Shown piece after piece: positions 33,345-42,993 of a stretch of 64,000 nucleotides of DNA. A model generated the notes under the pieces. The model did not search any database and was not told the origin of the DNA. It was given only the letters and a program-made list of their open reading frames with translations. The stretch lies in the NCBI GenBank assembly GCA_948739805.1, contig CAPYID010000002.1:8961-72960 (forward strand), in the 5' to 3' direction. The first letter of the stretch is position 1. The number at the start of each line of letters is the position of its first letter. This DNA is from an uncultured Clostridia bacterium. Its GTDB lineage: Bacteria; Bacillota; Clostridia; TANB77; CAG-508. The translations under genes were made by a program, and so were the position numbers.

Positions 33345-33664
33345 CTCTCTGATATGATATTCGCAATTTTATAAATAAGACGTTGCTTTTCAGGTGAACA
33401 ATTCTTTAATAAATCACTCAAGTCATTATTTAAATAATTTTGTGAATCATCAGAGACTCCTGATATAATTTCGGCTTCAGATACACTTAAAAGATTACAA
33501 ATTTCACTTAGACGTCTTAAATTGACTTTTGTAGTACCAGTCTCAATTCTGCTTAAATATGCAACAGAAATATTTAGAGATTCAGCAAGTTTATCTTGGG
33601 TAAGCCCTTTAGCTAATCTTGCCTTCTTTAAGCGTTCGCCGATAAGATTATAATCAACAGCCAT
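33338..33664 (-). CDS. XRE-family transcriptional regulator
   Basis: The 108-aa product has a Cro/C1-type helix-turn-helix at residues 9-63 (RLKKARLAKGLTQDKLAESL, then VAYLSRIETGTTKVN). A short C-terminal helical region follows (KNCSPEKQRLIYKIANII). The start is the ATG whose complement is at 33662-33664, after GGGGGCG. Longer in-frame starts run into the promoter area. The divergent 256-base spacer to rsmD could hold its operator, but no clear palindrome is evident. Confidence 0.92.
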   Translation of the reverse strand: MAVDYNLIGERLKKARLAKGLTQDKLAESLNISVAYLSRIETGTTKVNLRRLSEICNLLSVSEAEIISGVSDDSQNYLNNDLSDLLKNCSPEKQRLIYKIANIISESE

Positions 33665-33853
33665 AATAACGCCCCCATTCTTTGAAAACTTTGCTCCCAA
33701 AAAAAGTTTTCTAATAGTAATATAACATGTTAAAAAATGAGTTAAAAGACACTTCAAAGTTAATATTTACAAAAGATGTCTATATTATTATTTCAAAAAA
33801 AATATATAATATTACAGAAGTGTTAAATTTTTATTACAATTTAGTAAATCCTA

Positions 33854-33881
33854 TTGACTTATATTGGAAAACAAATAAAAT
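33854..33881 (+). promoter_or_regulatory. Promoter for rsmD
   Basis: TTGACT at 33854-33859, a 16-base spacer and TAAAAT at 33876-33881, 40 bases before the TTG start. Confidence 0.55.
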
Positions 33882-33920
33882 ATATACATAGGATATTAAT
33901 AGGGTTAAAAGGAGACAATT

Positions 33921-34478
33921 TTGAGAATTATAAGTGGAAAAGCAAGAGGGACAAGACTAAATACATTAGAAGGGCTAGATACAAGACCAACTTTAGATAG
34001 AATAAAAGAATCGCTATTTAATATAGTGCAAAATCAAATTTATAATTCTAGAGTATTAGACTTGTTTGCAGGTAGTGGTGCTTTGGGATTGGAGACGCTT
34101 AGTAGAGGCGCCAGTAAAGCAACTTTATGTGATAACTCAAATAAGGCAATTAAGATAATAAAAGAAAATATTATAAAAACTCATTTTGAAAATGAAACCC
34201 AGATTATAAATGAAGATTATAAAAAGGCTTTAAAAATATTAAAAAATGAAAAATTTGATATAATATTTTTAGACCCACCATATGAGACACAATTTGATAT
34301 TCAGGCTTTAGAGATAATAATAGAAAATGAAATGCTGTCAAATGAAGGAATAATAATTCTAGAGACAGATAAAGAAAAAGAAAAGAAAGAAATGTTAGAT
34401 AAATTAGACATAAATGTATATGATTTAAGAAGTTATGGTAGAGTTAGTTTGTTTTTCTTAAATCGAAAGGAGAAATAG
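33921..34478 (+). CDS. rsmD: 16S rRNA (guanine-966-N2)-methyltransferase
   Basis: RsmD methylates G966 of 16S rRNA. The 185-aa product has the start RIISGKARGTRLNTLEG, the SAM-binding LDLFAGSGALGLETLSRGA and the catalytic DPPY in IIFLDPPYET. The start is TTG 33921 after AAAGGAG. The usual partner coaD does not follow. Instead the 34482 gene begins 3 bases after its stop. Confidence 0.95.
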   Translation: MRIISGKARGTRLNTLEGLDTRPTLDRIKESLFNIVQNQIYNSRVLDLFAGSGALGLETLSRGASKATLCDNSNKAIKIIKENIIKTHFENETQIINEDYKKALKILKNEKFDIIFLDPPYETQFDIQALEIIIENEMLSNEGIIILETDKEKEKKEMLDKLDINVYDLRSYGRVSLFFLNRKEK

Positions 34479-34481
34479 TAA

Positions 34482-34919
34482 ATGGAGATTTTTACATTAT
34501 TAGAGGCTTTAGAAGAATTAATGGATGAAGGCAAATCTATCCCACTTACAAACAAAGTATTAGTTGATAAAGAACAAGTTTTAGATTTGATTAAAGAAAT
34601 AAGACTAAAACTACCTGAAGAATTAAAACAAGCAAAATGGGTTAAAGAAGAAAGAACTAGAATATTAGTAGAAGCACAAAAAGAAGCAGAAGGAGTAGTT
34701 AAAGAGGCAGAAAATAGAATAATTGCTATGGTAGACGAAAACGAAATAACAAGAAAAGCATATGAACAAAAGAACGAAATAATTCAAACAGCAAATGAAA
34801 TGGCAAGAGAGATTTCAAATGGAACAAAAGAACATGCAGATGCAATTTTGGAAAAAATAGAAACTGTACTGCTAGATACACTAAAGACAATTCAAAATAA
34901 TAGAAAAGAACTAAAATAA
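34482..34919 (+). CDS. Helical ATP synthase-subunit-like protein, unknown
   Basis: The 145-aa product is mostly alpha-helical and charged, with a long helix (EERTRILVEAQKEAEGVVKE) resembling the stalk subunits of F/V ATPases or DivIVA-like coiled coils. Proteins of this type sit next to rsmD and coaD in Clostridia, as I recall, and are annotated as ATPases by similarity only. No nucleotide-binding motif is present. It is 3 bases from rsmD and so co-transcribed. A CAGGGGAATACCCCTG hairpin follows at 34937-34952. Confidence 0.7.
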   Translation: MEIFTLLEALEELMDEGKSIPLTNKVLVDKEQVLDLIKEIRLKLPEELKQAKWVKEERTRILVEAQKEAEGVVKEAENRIIAMVDENEITRKAYEQKNEIIQTANEMAREISNGTKEHADAILEKIETVLLDTLKTIQNNRKELK

Positions 34920-34931
34920 ACCTAAATTGTA

Positions 34932-35024
34932 ATGAGGGGCAGGGGAATACCCCTGTCTATTATTAATTAATAGTGAATAATGAAGAATGAATAATTAAAA
35001 ATTATTAACTATTCATTAAGAAGG
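34932..35024. repeat. CAGGGG palindrome and AT-rich GTGAATAATGAA repeats
   Basis: AGGGGCAGGGG-AATA-CCCCTG forms a short hairpin at 34934-34952. It is followed by an AT-rich stretch of AATAATGAA-type repeats like 9806-9848 and the inverted 42846-42873. No gene is present. Confidence 0.6.
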
Positions 35025-35034
35025 AGAATGTAAC

Positions 35035-37626
35035 ATGGCAAAGAAAGCAAGAAAAAGAAGAGCGACGACATCAAAAAAGACAATATCAAAAAAAGGAAGT
35101 AGCAATAAAAGAAGAAAAATAGATAAAAATATTCGATTTTTTATGATAACAATAGTAAGCATATTACTAGCTATATTAATTTATGTTAAATCAGGATATA
35201 TAGGAAAAAGTCTAAGCCCTATGCTTGGTGGATTAATGGGAATAATAAAATACATAGTACCAATAGGTACATTTATAATTGGGGTGACAATGCTAAAAGA
35301 AGATAAAGATTATTTAAAATCCAAATTAATTCAGTACACTTTAGTAATAATGTGCATATGCTCAATAATGACAATAATACAAATAAATAGTCAAGAATTA
35401 AATATTAATGATGATCTATCAGATATAATAGACTTAGCATATAATTTAGGTGCCCAAAATAAAGGGGGAGGAATTGTAGGAGTATTAGTTTCATATCCAT
35501 TAATAAAATTATTTGGAATGTTAGGAGCAACTACAGTATCTATCGGTATGGCATTAATACTAATAATATTTACATTTGGAATTAAGCCAGCAGAATTATT
35601 AGATATGATTATTAATGCATTAAAAGGAAAAGATGATGATGAAGATGATGAAGAGGAACCTGAAGAAATAATAAATGAAGAAGAAATAGAAATACAAAAG
35701 AGAAGAATAAAAGAAGAAAAAGTAAATAAGAACAAGAAAAAGGCAATGAACCAAGTTAGTAAAGAGATTGCAGCAATTCAAGCTGAAATGAATGATATAG
35801 ATGGACAAATGACAATAAACAACTTAGAAGAAGAGGAAGAACCAAAAGAGAAATATAATATATCATTACCTTTTATAGGAAAAAATAAAAAGCAGGAAAA
35901 AAGGGATAATCCAGATGTTATAGAAGCAGACTTATTTAAGGATAAACAAGAACAGAAACAAGCAAATCCAGATGTTATAGAAGCGGATTTGTTTAAAGAC
36001 AGACAAGAACAAAAGCCAAGTAATCCAGATGAAATAGAGCCAAATCTATTTAAAGAAGCACAAGAAGAAAAAGAGGAGAAAACAAAACAAGTATTACAAC
36101 TAGAACATACTCAGGTAGTAGAAGATGAAAACTACGAAACACCACCAATTGCAATACTTGAACCAGGAGAACCAAAACAATTAAAGGGAGGAAAAAGGAC
36201 AATTACAGATAATGCAACAAAACTTCAAAAAACATTATTTAGTTTTGGTGTATCAGCAAAAGTAGAAAATGTTGCAGTAGGACCTGCGATTACAAGATAT
36301 GAATTAAAACCAGCAGAAGGAGTAAGAGTAAACAAAATTGCAAACTTAGCAGATGATATTGCATTAAATTTAGCTGCACCAAGTATAAGAATTGAAGCTC
36401 CAATTCCAGGAAAGCAAGCAGTTGGAATAGAAATACCAAACACAGAAACAGAAGTAGTACATTTAAGAGATGTAATAGATTCAGAAGAATTTGCAACATC
36501 AAACTCTAAAGTATCAGTAGGTTTGGGAAAAGATGTAAGTGGACAAAGAATAATTGCAGATATAGCAAAAATGCCACACTTACTAGTAGCAGGAAGTACA
36601 GGTTCAGGAAAAAGTGTATGTGTAAATACTTTAATAACGAGCATAATATATAAAGCAAAACCAAGTGAAGTAAAACTTGTAATGGTAGATCCCAAAATAG
36701 TTGAGCTTTCAGTATATAATGGAATACCACATTTATTAATACCAGTTGTTACAGATCCAAGAAAGGCAGCAGGAGCATTAGCATGGGCAGTACAAGAAAT
36801 GGAAGATAGATATGCTAAATTTGCTTCAAAAGGAGTAAGGGATTTAAAAGGATACAATCAATCACTAATTAATGAAGCTGGTAGTGAAGAAAATGTTGTA
36901 GGAAAACTACCATTAATAGTAATAATTATTGATGAGTTAGCAGATTTAATGATGGTTGCGGCAAAAGATGTAGAAGATGCAATATGTAGATTAGCACAAA
37001 AAGCAAGAGCAGCAGGAATGCACTTAGTAATAGCAACACAAAGACCATCAGTAGATGTTATTACAGGTTTAATCAAAGCAAATGTACCATCAAGAATAGC
37101 GTTTGCAGTTTCTTCTCAAATAGACTCTAGAACAATATTAGATATGGCAGGAGCAGAAAAACTTTTAGGAAAAGGAGACATGTTATTTTATCCTACAGGT
37201 GTGCCAAAGCCAGTAAGAGTTCAAGGAGCATATGTATCAGACAAAGAAGTTGAGAAAATAGTAAATTTTTTAAAGAAAGACGGAGAAGCAACATATAATG
37301 AAGAAATAATAGAAAAAATAGAAAATGCAAACACATCAGACAAAGAAAAAGCAATGTTAGAAGCAGAAGAATGTGATGACACAGACCCATTCTTAAATGA
37401 AGCAATAGAAGTAGTAATAGACATGGGGCAAGCCTCAGCCTCAGCAATACAAAGAAAATTCAAAGTAGGATATGCAAGAGCAGGAAGAATAATAGACCAA
37501 ATGGAAGAAAGAGGAATTATATCAGGTTATCAAGGCAGTAAGCCAAGAGAAGTGTTAATGACAAGAGAAAGATGGGAAGAACTAAAAATGAGTCCAAACC
37601 AAGATACAGATGAAAAACAAGAATAA
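35035..37626 (+). CDS. ftsK: DNA translocase FtsK/SpoIIIE
   Basis: FtsK/SpoIIIE pumps chromosomal DNA through the septum at division or sporulation. The 863-aa product has four N-terminal membrane helices (residues about 33-185) and an acidic linker. The RecA-like motor has Walker A GSTGSGKSVCVN and Walker B PLIVIIIDELADLM. A C-terminal gamma winged-helix follows (ASASAIQRKFKVGYARAGRI). The linker contains three copies of an 18-residue repeat (NPDVIEADLFKDKQEQK), at about residues 298-350. GAAGGAG precedes ATG 35035. Confidence 0.96.
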   Translation: MAKKARKRRATTSKKTISKKGSSNKRRKIDKNIRFFMITIVSILLAILIYVKSGYIGKSLSPMLGGLMGIIKYIVPIGTFIIGVTMLKEDKDYLKSKLIQYTLVIMCICSIMTIIQINSQELNINDDLSDIIDLAYNLGAQNKGGGIVGVLVSYPLIKLFGMLGATTVSIGMALILIIFTFGIKPAELLDMIINALKGKDDDEDDEEEPEEIINEEEIEIQKRRIKEEKVNKNKKKAMNQVSKEIAAIQAEMNDIDGQMTINNLEEEEEPKEKYNISLPFIGKNKKQEKRDNPDVIEADLFKDKQEQKQANPDVIEADLFKDRQEQKPSNPDEIEPNLFKEAQEEKEEKTKQVLQLEHTQVVEDENYETPPIAILEPGEPKQLKGGKRTITDNATKLQKTLFSFGVSAKVENVAVGPAITRYELKPAEGVRVNKIANLADDIALNLAAPSIRIEAPIPGKQAVGIEIPNTETEVVHLRDVIDSEEFATSNSKVSVGLGKDVSGQRIIADIAKMPHLLVAGSTGSGKSVCVNTLITSIIYKAKPSEVKLVMVDPKIVELSVYNGIPHLLIPVVTDPRKAAGALAWAVQEMEDRYAKFASKGVRDLKGYNQSLINEAGSEENVVGKLPLIVIIIDELADLMMVAAKDVEDAICRLAQKARAAGMHLVIATQRPSVDVITGLIKANVPSRIAFAVSSQIDSRTILDMAGAEKLLGKGDMLFYPTGVPKPVRVQGAYVSDKEVEKIVNFLKKDGEATYNEEIIEKIENANTSDKEKAMLEAEECDDTDPFLNEAIEVVIDMGQASASAIQRKFKVGYARAGRIIDQMEERGIISGYQGSKPREVLMTRERWEELKMSPNQDTDEKQE

Positions 37627-37700
37627 AAAATAGACTGTAGGGGCGGACGAAATGAGAGAAAATTATAGAAAAATAAGGTGATAAGGAGATGAATGAAAGT

Positions 37701-39227
37701 ATGGCTAAAAAAGACTTATTTCATAAACTATCATATACAGAACAATTAGAAGAGATTTTAGAAAAGAAGACTTTTTCAGCTGACTGTAAAAATCTCCTTT
37801 TAAGTATGTTATATAAAATAGATACATCATATAATGATTACGAGACAGTAAAAAGAATGGTAGATCCTAAAAAACAAGTAATAGAGGACATACTAAATAT
37901 AATAAAAGACTGTAATGACATAAAACTTGTAAGTTCAGCAAAAATGGAGCAATTCAAGAAAAAGAATATAAAATTCAAAGTAGATCAACAAAAGAAAAAA
38001 ATTGAGACAGAGCAAAATGAAAATGCTATGTTAAATGCTATATATAGTTTACCTATCGAAAAAAAAGTATATTTAGATGAAGAGCATTCAGCAATAAGAA
38101 ACTCATTACCATTTATACTAGAAAAAGGTAAAAGCATGAATAGAGCAGAGATAATAAGAGATTTTGATGCATGGTCATGGAATACAACTTTTAGCGAAAT
38201 TCCAAATATAGAATCTAACTTAATTTATCAAAACCTACAAATGCTATTGGGAAAAAAGTACTTAGAAGAATGGATGGAATTAGAAAACACAAAAAATTCT
38301 TTAGAAATGTTAAGTAATAAATTAAGTGCTATATTAGAGAAAAAAGAGGCACAGGAATTTCTATATTTAATATTTAAAGTATCAATAATAGTATGTTCAG
38401 AAAATGATATGAAAGAGAAGAAAAGAATAAAAGAAGAATTTATATGGAACACAAAAGAACTAAAAAGATTAAATGATACAGTAAAATTAGTAAAAGAAAG
38501 TTCAAACATAAAGACAAAAGCAATACAAGAAATAGAAAAAATTGATAAAACTTTAAATGACAAAAAATTATTTGAAAAAGAACTAAAAAGAATTAATGCA
38601 AAAGAGGAAGAACTTAGAATTTTAACTCCAGATGATTTGGAGATTAGACTAAATAGGCAAAGAAGGAAACTAGAGAATCAAATAAAAGAAGCTAATAAGA
38701 TGTTATATGTAAAACAATATATGGCAGTAAAATCTCAGATAATTAAGGAAAATGATTTACTAAAAACTATAGAAGAGACAGATAAAAAAGAAGAATATAT
38801 ATTAAAAACACAGAAATATTTCATTAAAGGTATAACAGAAAAAATTCTTTTAGAAGAAAATAAGAAGCAAATAATAGATTTAATGTATATCTTTAGATAT
38901 TATGAGTTTTTACCATATTTTAGTGAAAAATATATTAAAGATGTAGAAGAATTAAAACAAATAATAAGTAAAACAGAAGACATACTTATAGACAAACTAA
39001 TGGAATTTAAGATAGTAAATAAATTATCAGGAAATAAGGAATTTGATAAAAATATAATAAAGAATATTTTTAGTATGAGAATGATAAACTTAGAAAATAT
39101 AAATATTGAATTTGTAGACAGTAATGAGGTCATTTTCTATGATGTAGAAACAATTGAAAAGAAATTTGCAATAGAAAACGAAGGAATTAAATTAAAATAT
39201 AATAAAAAAATAAAATTATTTGACTGA
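37701..39227 (+). CDS. Large helical protein, unknown
   Basis: I do not recognise this 508-aa protein. It is strongly helical, with coiled-coil stretches at about residues 195-340 and no membrane segment, signal peptide or enzyme motif. It contains WSWNTTFSEIPNIESNLIYQ in the middle. ATG 37701 fits the AAGGAG at 37683-37688, which abuts the in-frame ATG at 37689. It is one of a run of four plus-strand genes between ftsK and secA (with 39272, 40951, 42994), which may be an operon. It ends with TGA. Confidence 0.8.
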   Translation: MAKKDLFHKLSYTEQLEEILEKKTFSADCKNLLLSMLYKIDTSYNDYETVKRMVDPKKQVIEDILNIIKDCNDIKLVSSAKMEQFKKKNIKFKVDQQKKKIETEQNENAMLNAIYSLPIEKKVYLDEEHSAIRNSLPFILEKGKSMNRAEIIRDFDAWSWNTTFSEIPNIESNLIYQNLQMLLGKKYLEEWMELENTKNSLEMLSNKLSAILEKKEAQEFLYLIFKVSIIVCSENDMKEKKRIKEEFIWNTKELKRLNDTVKLVKESSNIKTKAIQEIEKIDKTLNDKKLFEKELKRINAKEEELRILTPDDLEIRLNRQRRKLENQIKEANKMLYVKQYMAVKSQIIKENDLLKTIEETDKKEEYILKTQKYFIKGITEKILLEENKKQIIDLMYIFRYYEFLPYFSEKYIKDVEELKQIISKTEDILIDKLMEFKIVNKLSGNKEFDKNIIKNIFSMRMINLENINIEFVDSNEVIFYDVETIEKKFAIENEGIKLKYNKKIKLFD

Positions 39228-39271
39228 AGCCACTTTTACAAAATTGTGACTTAGAAAGGAATGATAGAAAA

Positions 39272-40918
39272 ATGAAAATAAGTTTTTTAGGAGCAACTAC
39301 GGGAGTAACTGGTTCTAATTTTTTAGTAGAAGGAGCAGGAAAAAAATTTTTAGTAGACTGTGGAATGTATCAAGGTCAGGCAAAAGAGGAAGAAAAAAAC
39401 TTTGATATATTTGCATTTAATCCAGAAGAAATAGATTTTATGCTTTTAACACATGCACATATAGATCATTCAGGAAGAATACCAAAACTATATAATGATG
39501 GCTTTAAGAACCCAATATATGCAACTAAAGCAACCTGTGATTTGTGCAGAATAATGCTTCCAGACAGTGGGCATATTCAAGAAATGGAAATGGAATGGAA
39601 AAACAGAAAAAGAATGAGGCAAGGAAAATCGTTATTAAATCCTTTATATACAGCAGAAGAAGCACAAAAGTCATTAGATATATTTAAACCAGTAAAATAT
39701 AATGAAATAATTGATATAGATGAGAATATAAAAGTAAGATTTAATGATGCAGGACATATGTTAGGATCAAGTATAATAGAGGTATGGATAACAGAAAATG
39801 GAGAAACAGAAAAAGCTGTATTTTCAGGAGATATAGGAAATAATGATATACCACTTTTATCATCTCCAACAATGATAGAAGATGCTGACTATTTAGTTAT
39901 GGAATCTACATATGGCAATAGATTACACATGAAAAATGAAACTAAAGCAGAAGACTTCCTAAATATAGCATCAAGCACACTTTTACAAGGAGGAAATGTA
40001 ATTATCCCATCTTTTGCAGTGGGAAGAACTCAAGAAATATTATATGAATTAAATAAAATAAAAGATGGTACAAATGATGCAGAATTTATAAATAAATACA
40101 ATATTTTAATGAATACACCAGTATATGTAGACAGTCCTCTTGCAATATCAGCGACAGAAATTTTTAAGCAAAATCAGGATTTATTTGATGATGATGTAAA
40201 AGAAGAAATACAAAGAGGGGATAATCCACTTGAATTTGATGGCTTAAAATTTACAAAAACAGCAGAAGAATCAAAGGCATTAAATGAAAGTATAGAGCCA
40301 TGTATAATAATCTCAGCAAGTGGAATGTGTGATGTTGGGAGAATAAAGCATCATTTAAAGCATAATTTATGGAACCCTAAATCAACTATACTATTTGTAG
40401 GTTATCAGGCACAAGGAACACTAGGTAGAGCAATAGTAAATGGGGCAAAAAAAGTAAAAATATTTGGAGATGAAATAGCTGTTAACGCAAAAATAGAATA
40501 TATAGAGGGATATTCAGGTCATGCAGACCAAGAATGGTTACTAAATTTTGTATATTCATTTTTTACCAAACCAAAGCAAATAATTTTAGTACATGGAGAA
40601 GAAGAGGCAAAAAATGTATTAAAGCAAAAAATAGAAGAAACAACAGACATACCAGTAACTATACCTAAGCTAGGGGAAAAATATGAACTTAAAAATGATA
40701 AAATACATTTATTAGAAACAATAGAATTACCAGAAAGAATAGAATCTGTAAATGATGATATATTAGCAAAAGTAAAAACTATTAAAAATGAGATAGAAGA
40801 TATGGAAACAATTTTAAAAGAAGATATATTAATTCAAGAGGGTATTGGTAATAGAGAAAAAGAAATTAAATTACGTTTACGTGAAATTGAACGTTTAATT
40901 GTAGAGATAATACAATAG
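39272..40918 (+). CDS. Beta-CASP metallo-beta-lactamase-fold hydrolase
   Basis: The 548-aa product has the metallo-beta-lactamase motif THAHIDHSGRIP (residues 59-70). The beta-CASP part has IIPSFAVGRTQEILYEL and a C-terminal GYSGHADQEWL. CPSF/Ysh1-like proteins of this family cleave RNA at metal-bound active sites. Residues 490-548 form an extra helical tail (DMETILKEDILIQEG). It is cytosolic. AAAGGAATG precedes ATG 39272. Whether it is an endo- or exoribonuclease is not decided by the sequence. Confidence 0.92.
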   Translation: MKISFLGATTGVTGSNFLVEGAGKKFLVDCGMYQGQAKEEEKNFDIFAFNPEEIDFMLLTHAHIDHSGRIPKLYNDGFKNPIYATKATCDLCRIMLPDSGHIQEMEMEWKNRKRMRQGKSLLNPLYTAEEAQKSLDIFKPVKYNEIIDIDENIKVRFNDAGHMLGSSIIEVWITENGETEKAVFSGDIGNNDIPLLSSPTMIEDADYLVMESTYGNRLHMKNETKAEDFLNIASSTLLQGGNVIIPSFAVGRTQEILYELNKIKDGTNDAEFINKYNILMNTPVYVDSPLAISATEIFKQNQDLFDDDVKEEIQRGDNPLEFDGLKFTKTAEESKALNESIEPCIIISASGMCDVGRIKHHLKHNLWNPKSTILFVGYQAQGTLGRAIVNGAKKVKIFGDEIAVNAKIEYIEGYSGHADQEWLLNFVYSFFTKPKQIILVHGEEEAKNVLKQKIEETTDIPVTIPKLGEKYELKNDKIHLLETIELPERIESVNDDILAKVKTIKNEIEDMETILKEDILIQEGIGNREKEIKLRLREIERLIVEIIQ

Positions 40919-40950
40919 CAGTGAGAAATGCGAGATAAGGAGAAAAACAA

Positions 40951-42846
40951 ATGAACAAATATTTTAATGATGCAATTATAGGAAATAATAAAATTAGAGC
41001 AGGTTTAACAAAAAAAGGAGAACTAATAAGGCTATTTTATCCAAATATAGATTTTAAGCAATTCATAGAAGAATTCAAAGTAGGGGTAAAAGTGAATGAT
41101 TCAGGACTAATTCATCTAGAACAAGATATAAACAATGTATATGATCAATACTATTCAGAAGGTACAAATGTATTAAACACAGAAGTGGAAAACACATATT
41201 TTAAATTAGGAATAATCCAAACAGATTGTGCTCCAATAGGAGAAGACAATTTACTAATAAGAAAATATAAATTAATAAACCAAAATACAATTCCATTAGA
41301 GGTTAAATTAATAGTAAAATCTAAACTATTAACAAATGAAAATAATGATGTTGCATCAAGAATAATAGATAATGGTTTAATACAATATACACATGATTAT
41401 AATTTTTCTATATTTTCAAATAAAAATATAATGTCACATAAATTACATGGAATAGACGATGTAATAGAAAGTGGAGTTCTAAACGATAAAGATTATATAG
41501 GAATGACAAACAATTCAGGAATTATATATGATGTACAGACAATACAGCCAGGTAGTGAAATCGAAATTCCATTATACATATATATTACTGATAATAGAGA
41601 AAAATTTAGATTATCGGACATAGAAAAAGAAATAGACAATATTGTAAAAAAGGATTACAAGGAAGAGATATATAAAACAAAAAAATATTGGAGAAGATAC
41701 TTAAAAAGTCACTCTAATATAGAATTTGAAAATAGTAGTTATGAGCAAATGTTAAAGAAAATATATGATAGAACAATATTATTGTATCCATTATTAGGAA
41801 ACTCTGAAACAGGTGGTATAGCAGCAGCAATGGAGGCAGATGAAGGCAAAACAGCATGTGGAAGATATGCGTATTCATGGCCAAGAGATGCAGTATTTAT
41901 AACAAATGCCTTAGACTTATTAAATATGGCAAAAGAAACAGAAAAATTCTATAAAAATTTCTGTAGAAACACACAAAGTAAAAATGGTATGTGGGAGCAG
42001 AGATTTTATACAGATGGAAGACTAGCTCCAGCATGGGGATATCAAATAGACGAAACCTCAAGTGTAATATTTGGAGTATATAGTCATTATTTAAAGACAA
42101 AAGACTTTAGATTTTTAAAAGATAATTTTAAAATGTTAGAAAAAGCAGTAAAATATCTAGAAAAATATATAGATAAAATTTTAAAAGGTGAAAGTCCTGA
42201 AAAAATAAGCTATGATTTATGGGAAATGCATGAAGGGGTTAGTTTATATTCGCTATCTAGTATTTTTGCAAGTTTTGAAGCCATGATAAAAATAAATGAG
42301 CTAATACTTCCAGAATTTGTAAACAATAGATTAAAGCAGAATGAGATAAAAGGGCAAATTCAAACATTACAGGACAGATTAGGAAAACTGAAAGAATTTA
42401 TAATAAATAATTTTTATGATGAGCAAAATAACTTTTATAGAAGAAACTTAGAAGATGAAAAAATAGACATAAGTGTGTTAGGTGCAATTGTACCATTTAA
42501 TGTATTTTCTGCAAAAGAAAAAAAGGTGCAAAATACAATAGAGAGAATAAATATGACATTAAGAACATATACAGGAGGATATCTAAGATTTGAAAATGAC
42601 CATTATACAGGAGATAGACCATGGGTAATAGCAACACTATGGATGGCATTATATTACATAGAAATAGGAAATATAAAAGAAGCAAGAGAATGTTTTGACT
42701 ATGTTGTAAAGACACAAAATCCTCATGGCTTTTTAGCAGAACAAGTAGATAATCAAAAAATGGAACCAGCCTGGATAATAGGCTTAGGTTGGTCACATGC
42801 AATGTTTATATTGGTATTAAACAAACTGAAACAACTAGAAAAATAA
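40951..42846 (+). CDS. Glycoside hydrolase family 15 protein
   Basis: The 631-aa product has an N-terminal beta-sandwich and a C-terminal alpha/alpha barrel of GH15 (glucoamylase, glucodextranase, trehalase). Typical segments are YSWPRDAVFITNAL, the catalytic-acid region SYDLWEMHEGVS and GDRPWVIATLWMALYYIE. No signal peptide is present, so it acts on intracellular oligosaccharides such as glycogen breakdown products. The substrate is uncertain. It is 32 bases after the hydrolase gene, with AAGGAG before ATG 40951. Confidence 0.9.
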   Translation: MNKYFNDAIIGNNKIRAGLTKKGELIRLFYPNIDFKQFIEEFKVGVKVNDSGLIHLEQDINNVYDQYYSEGTNVLNTEVENTYFKLGIIQTDCAPIGEDNLLIRKYKLINQNTIPLEVKLIVKSKLLTNENNDVASRIIDNGLIQYTHDYNFSIFSNKNIMSHKLHGIDDVIESGVLNDKDYIGMTNNSGIIYDVQTIQPGSEIEIPLYIYITDNREKFRLSDIEKEIDNIVKKDYKEEIYKTKKYWRRYLKSHSNIEFENSSYEQMLKKIYDRTILLYPLLGNSETGGIAAAMEADEGKTACGRYAYSWPRDAVFITNALDLLNMAKETEKFYKNFCRNTQSKNGMWEQRFYTDGRLAPAWGYQIDETSSVIFGVYSHYLKTKDFRFLKDNFKMLEKAVKYLEKYIDKILKGESPEKISYDLWEMHEGVSLYSLSSIFASFEAMIKINELILPEFVNNRLKQNEIKGQIQTLQDRLGKLKEFIINNFYDEQNNFYRRNLEDEKIDISVLGAIVPFNVFSAKEKKVQNTIERINMTLRTYTGGYLRFENDHYTGDRPWVIATLWMALYYIEIGNIKEARECFDYVVKTQNPHGFLAEQVDNQKMEPAWIIGLGWSHAMFILVLNKLKQLEK

Positions 42847-42993
42847 CTATTAATTATTCATCATTCATTCACAGTTATTATATAATAACCCCATTATTCC
42901 TATAACATAAAAATTTCTAAAATTTTCAATTGACTTTTATATGATGAGATAATATAATAAAAAATGTAGAATATTGTAGAAAGTGAAGGAAAA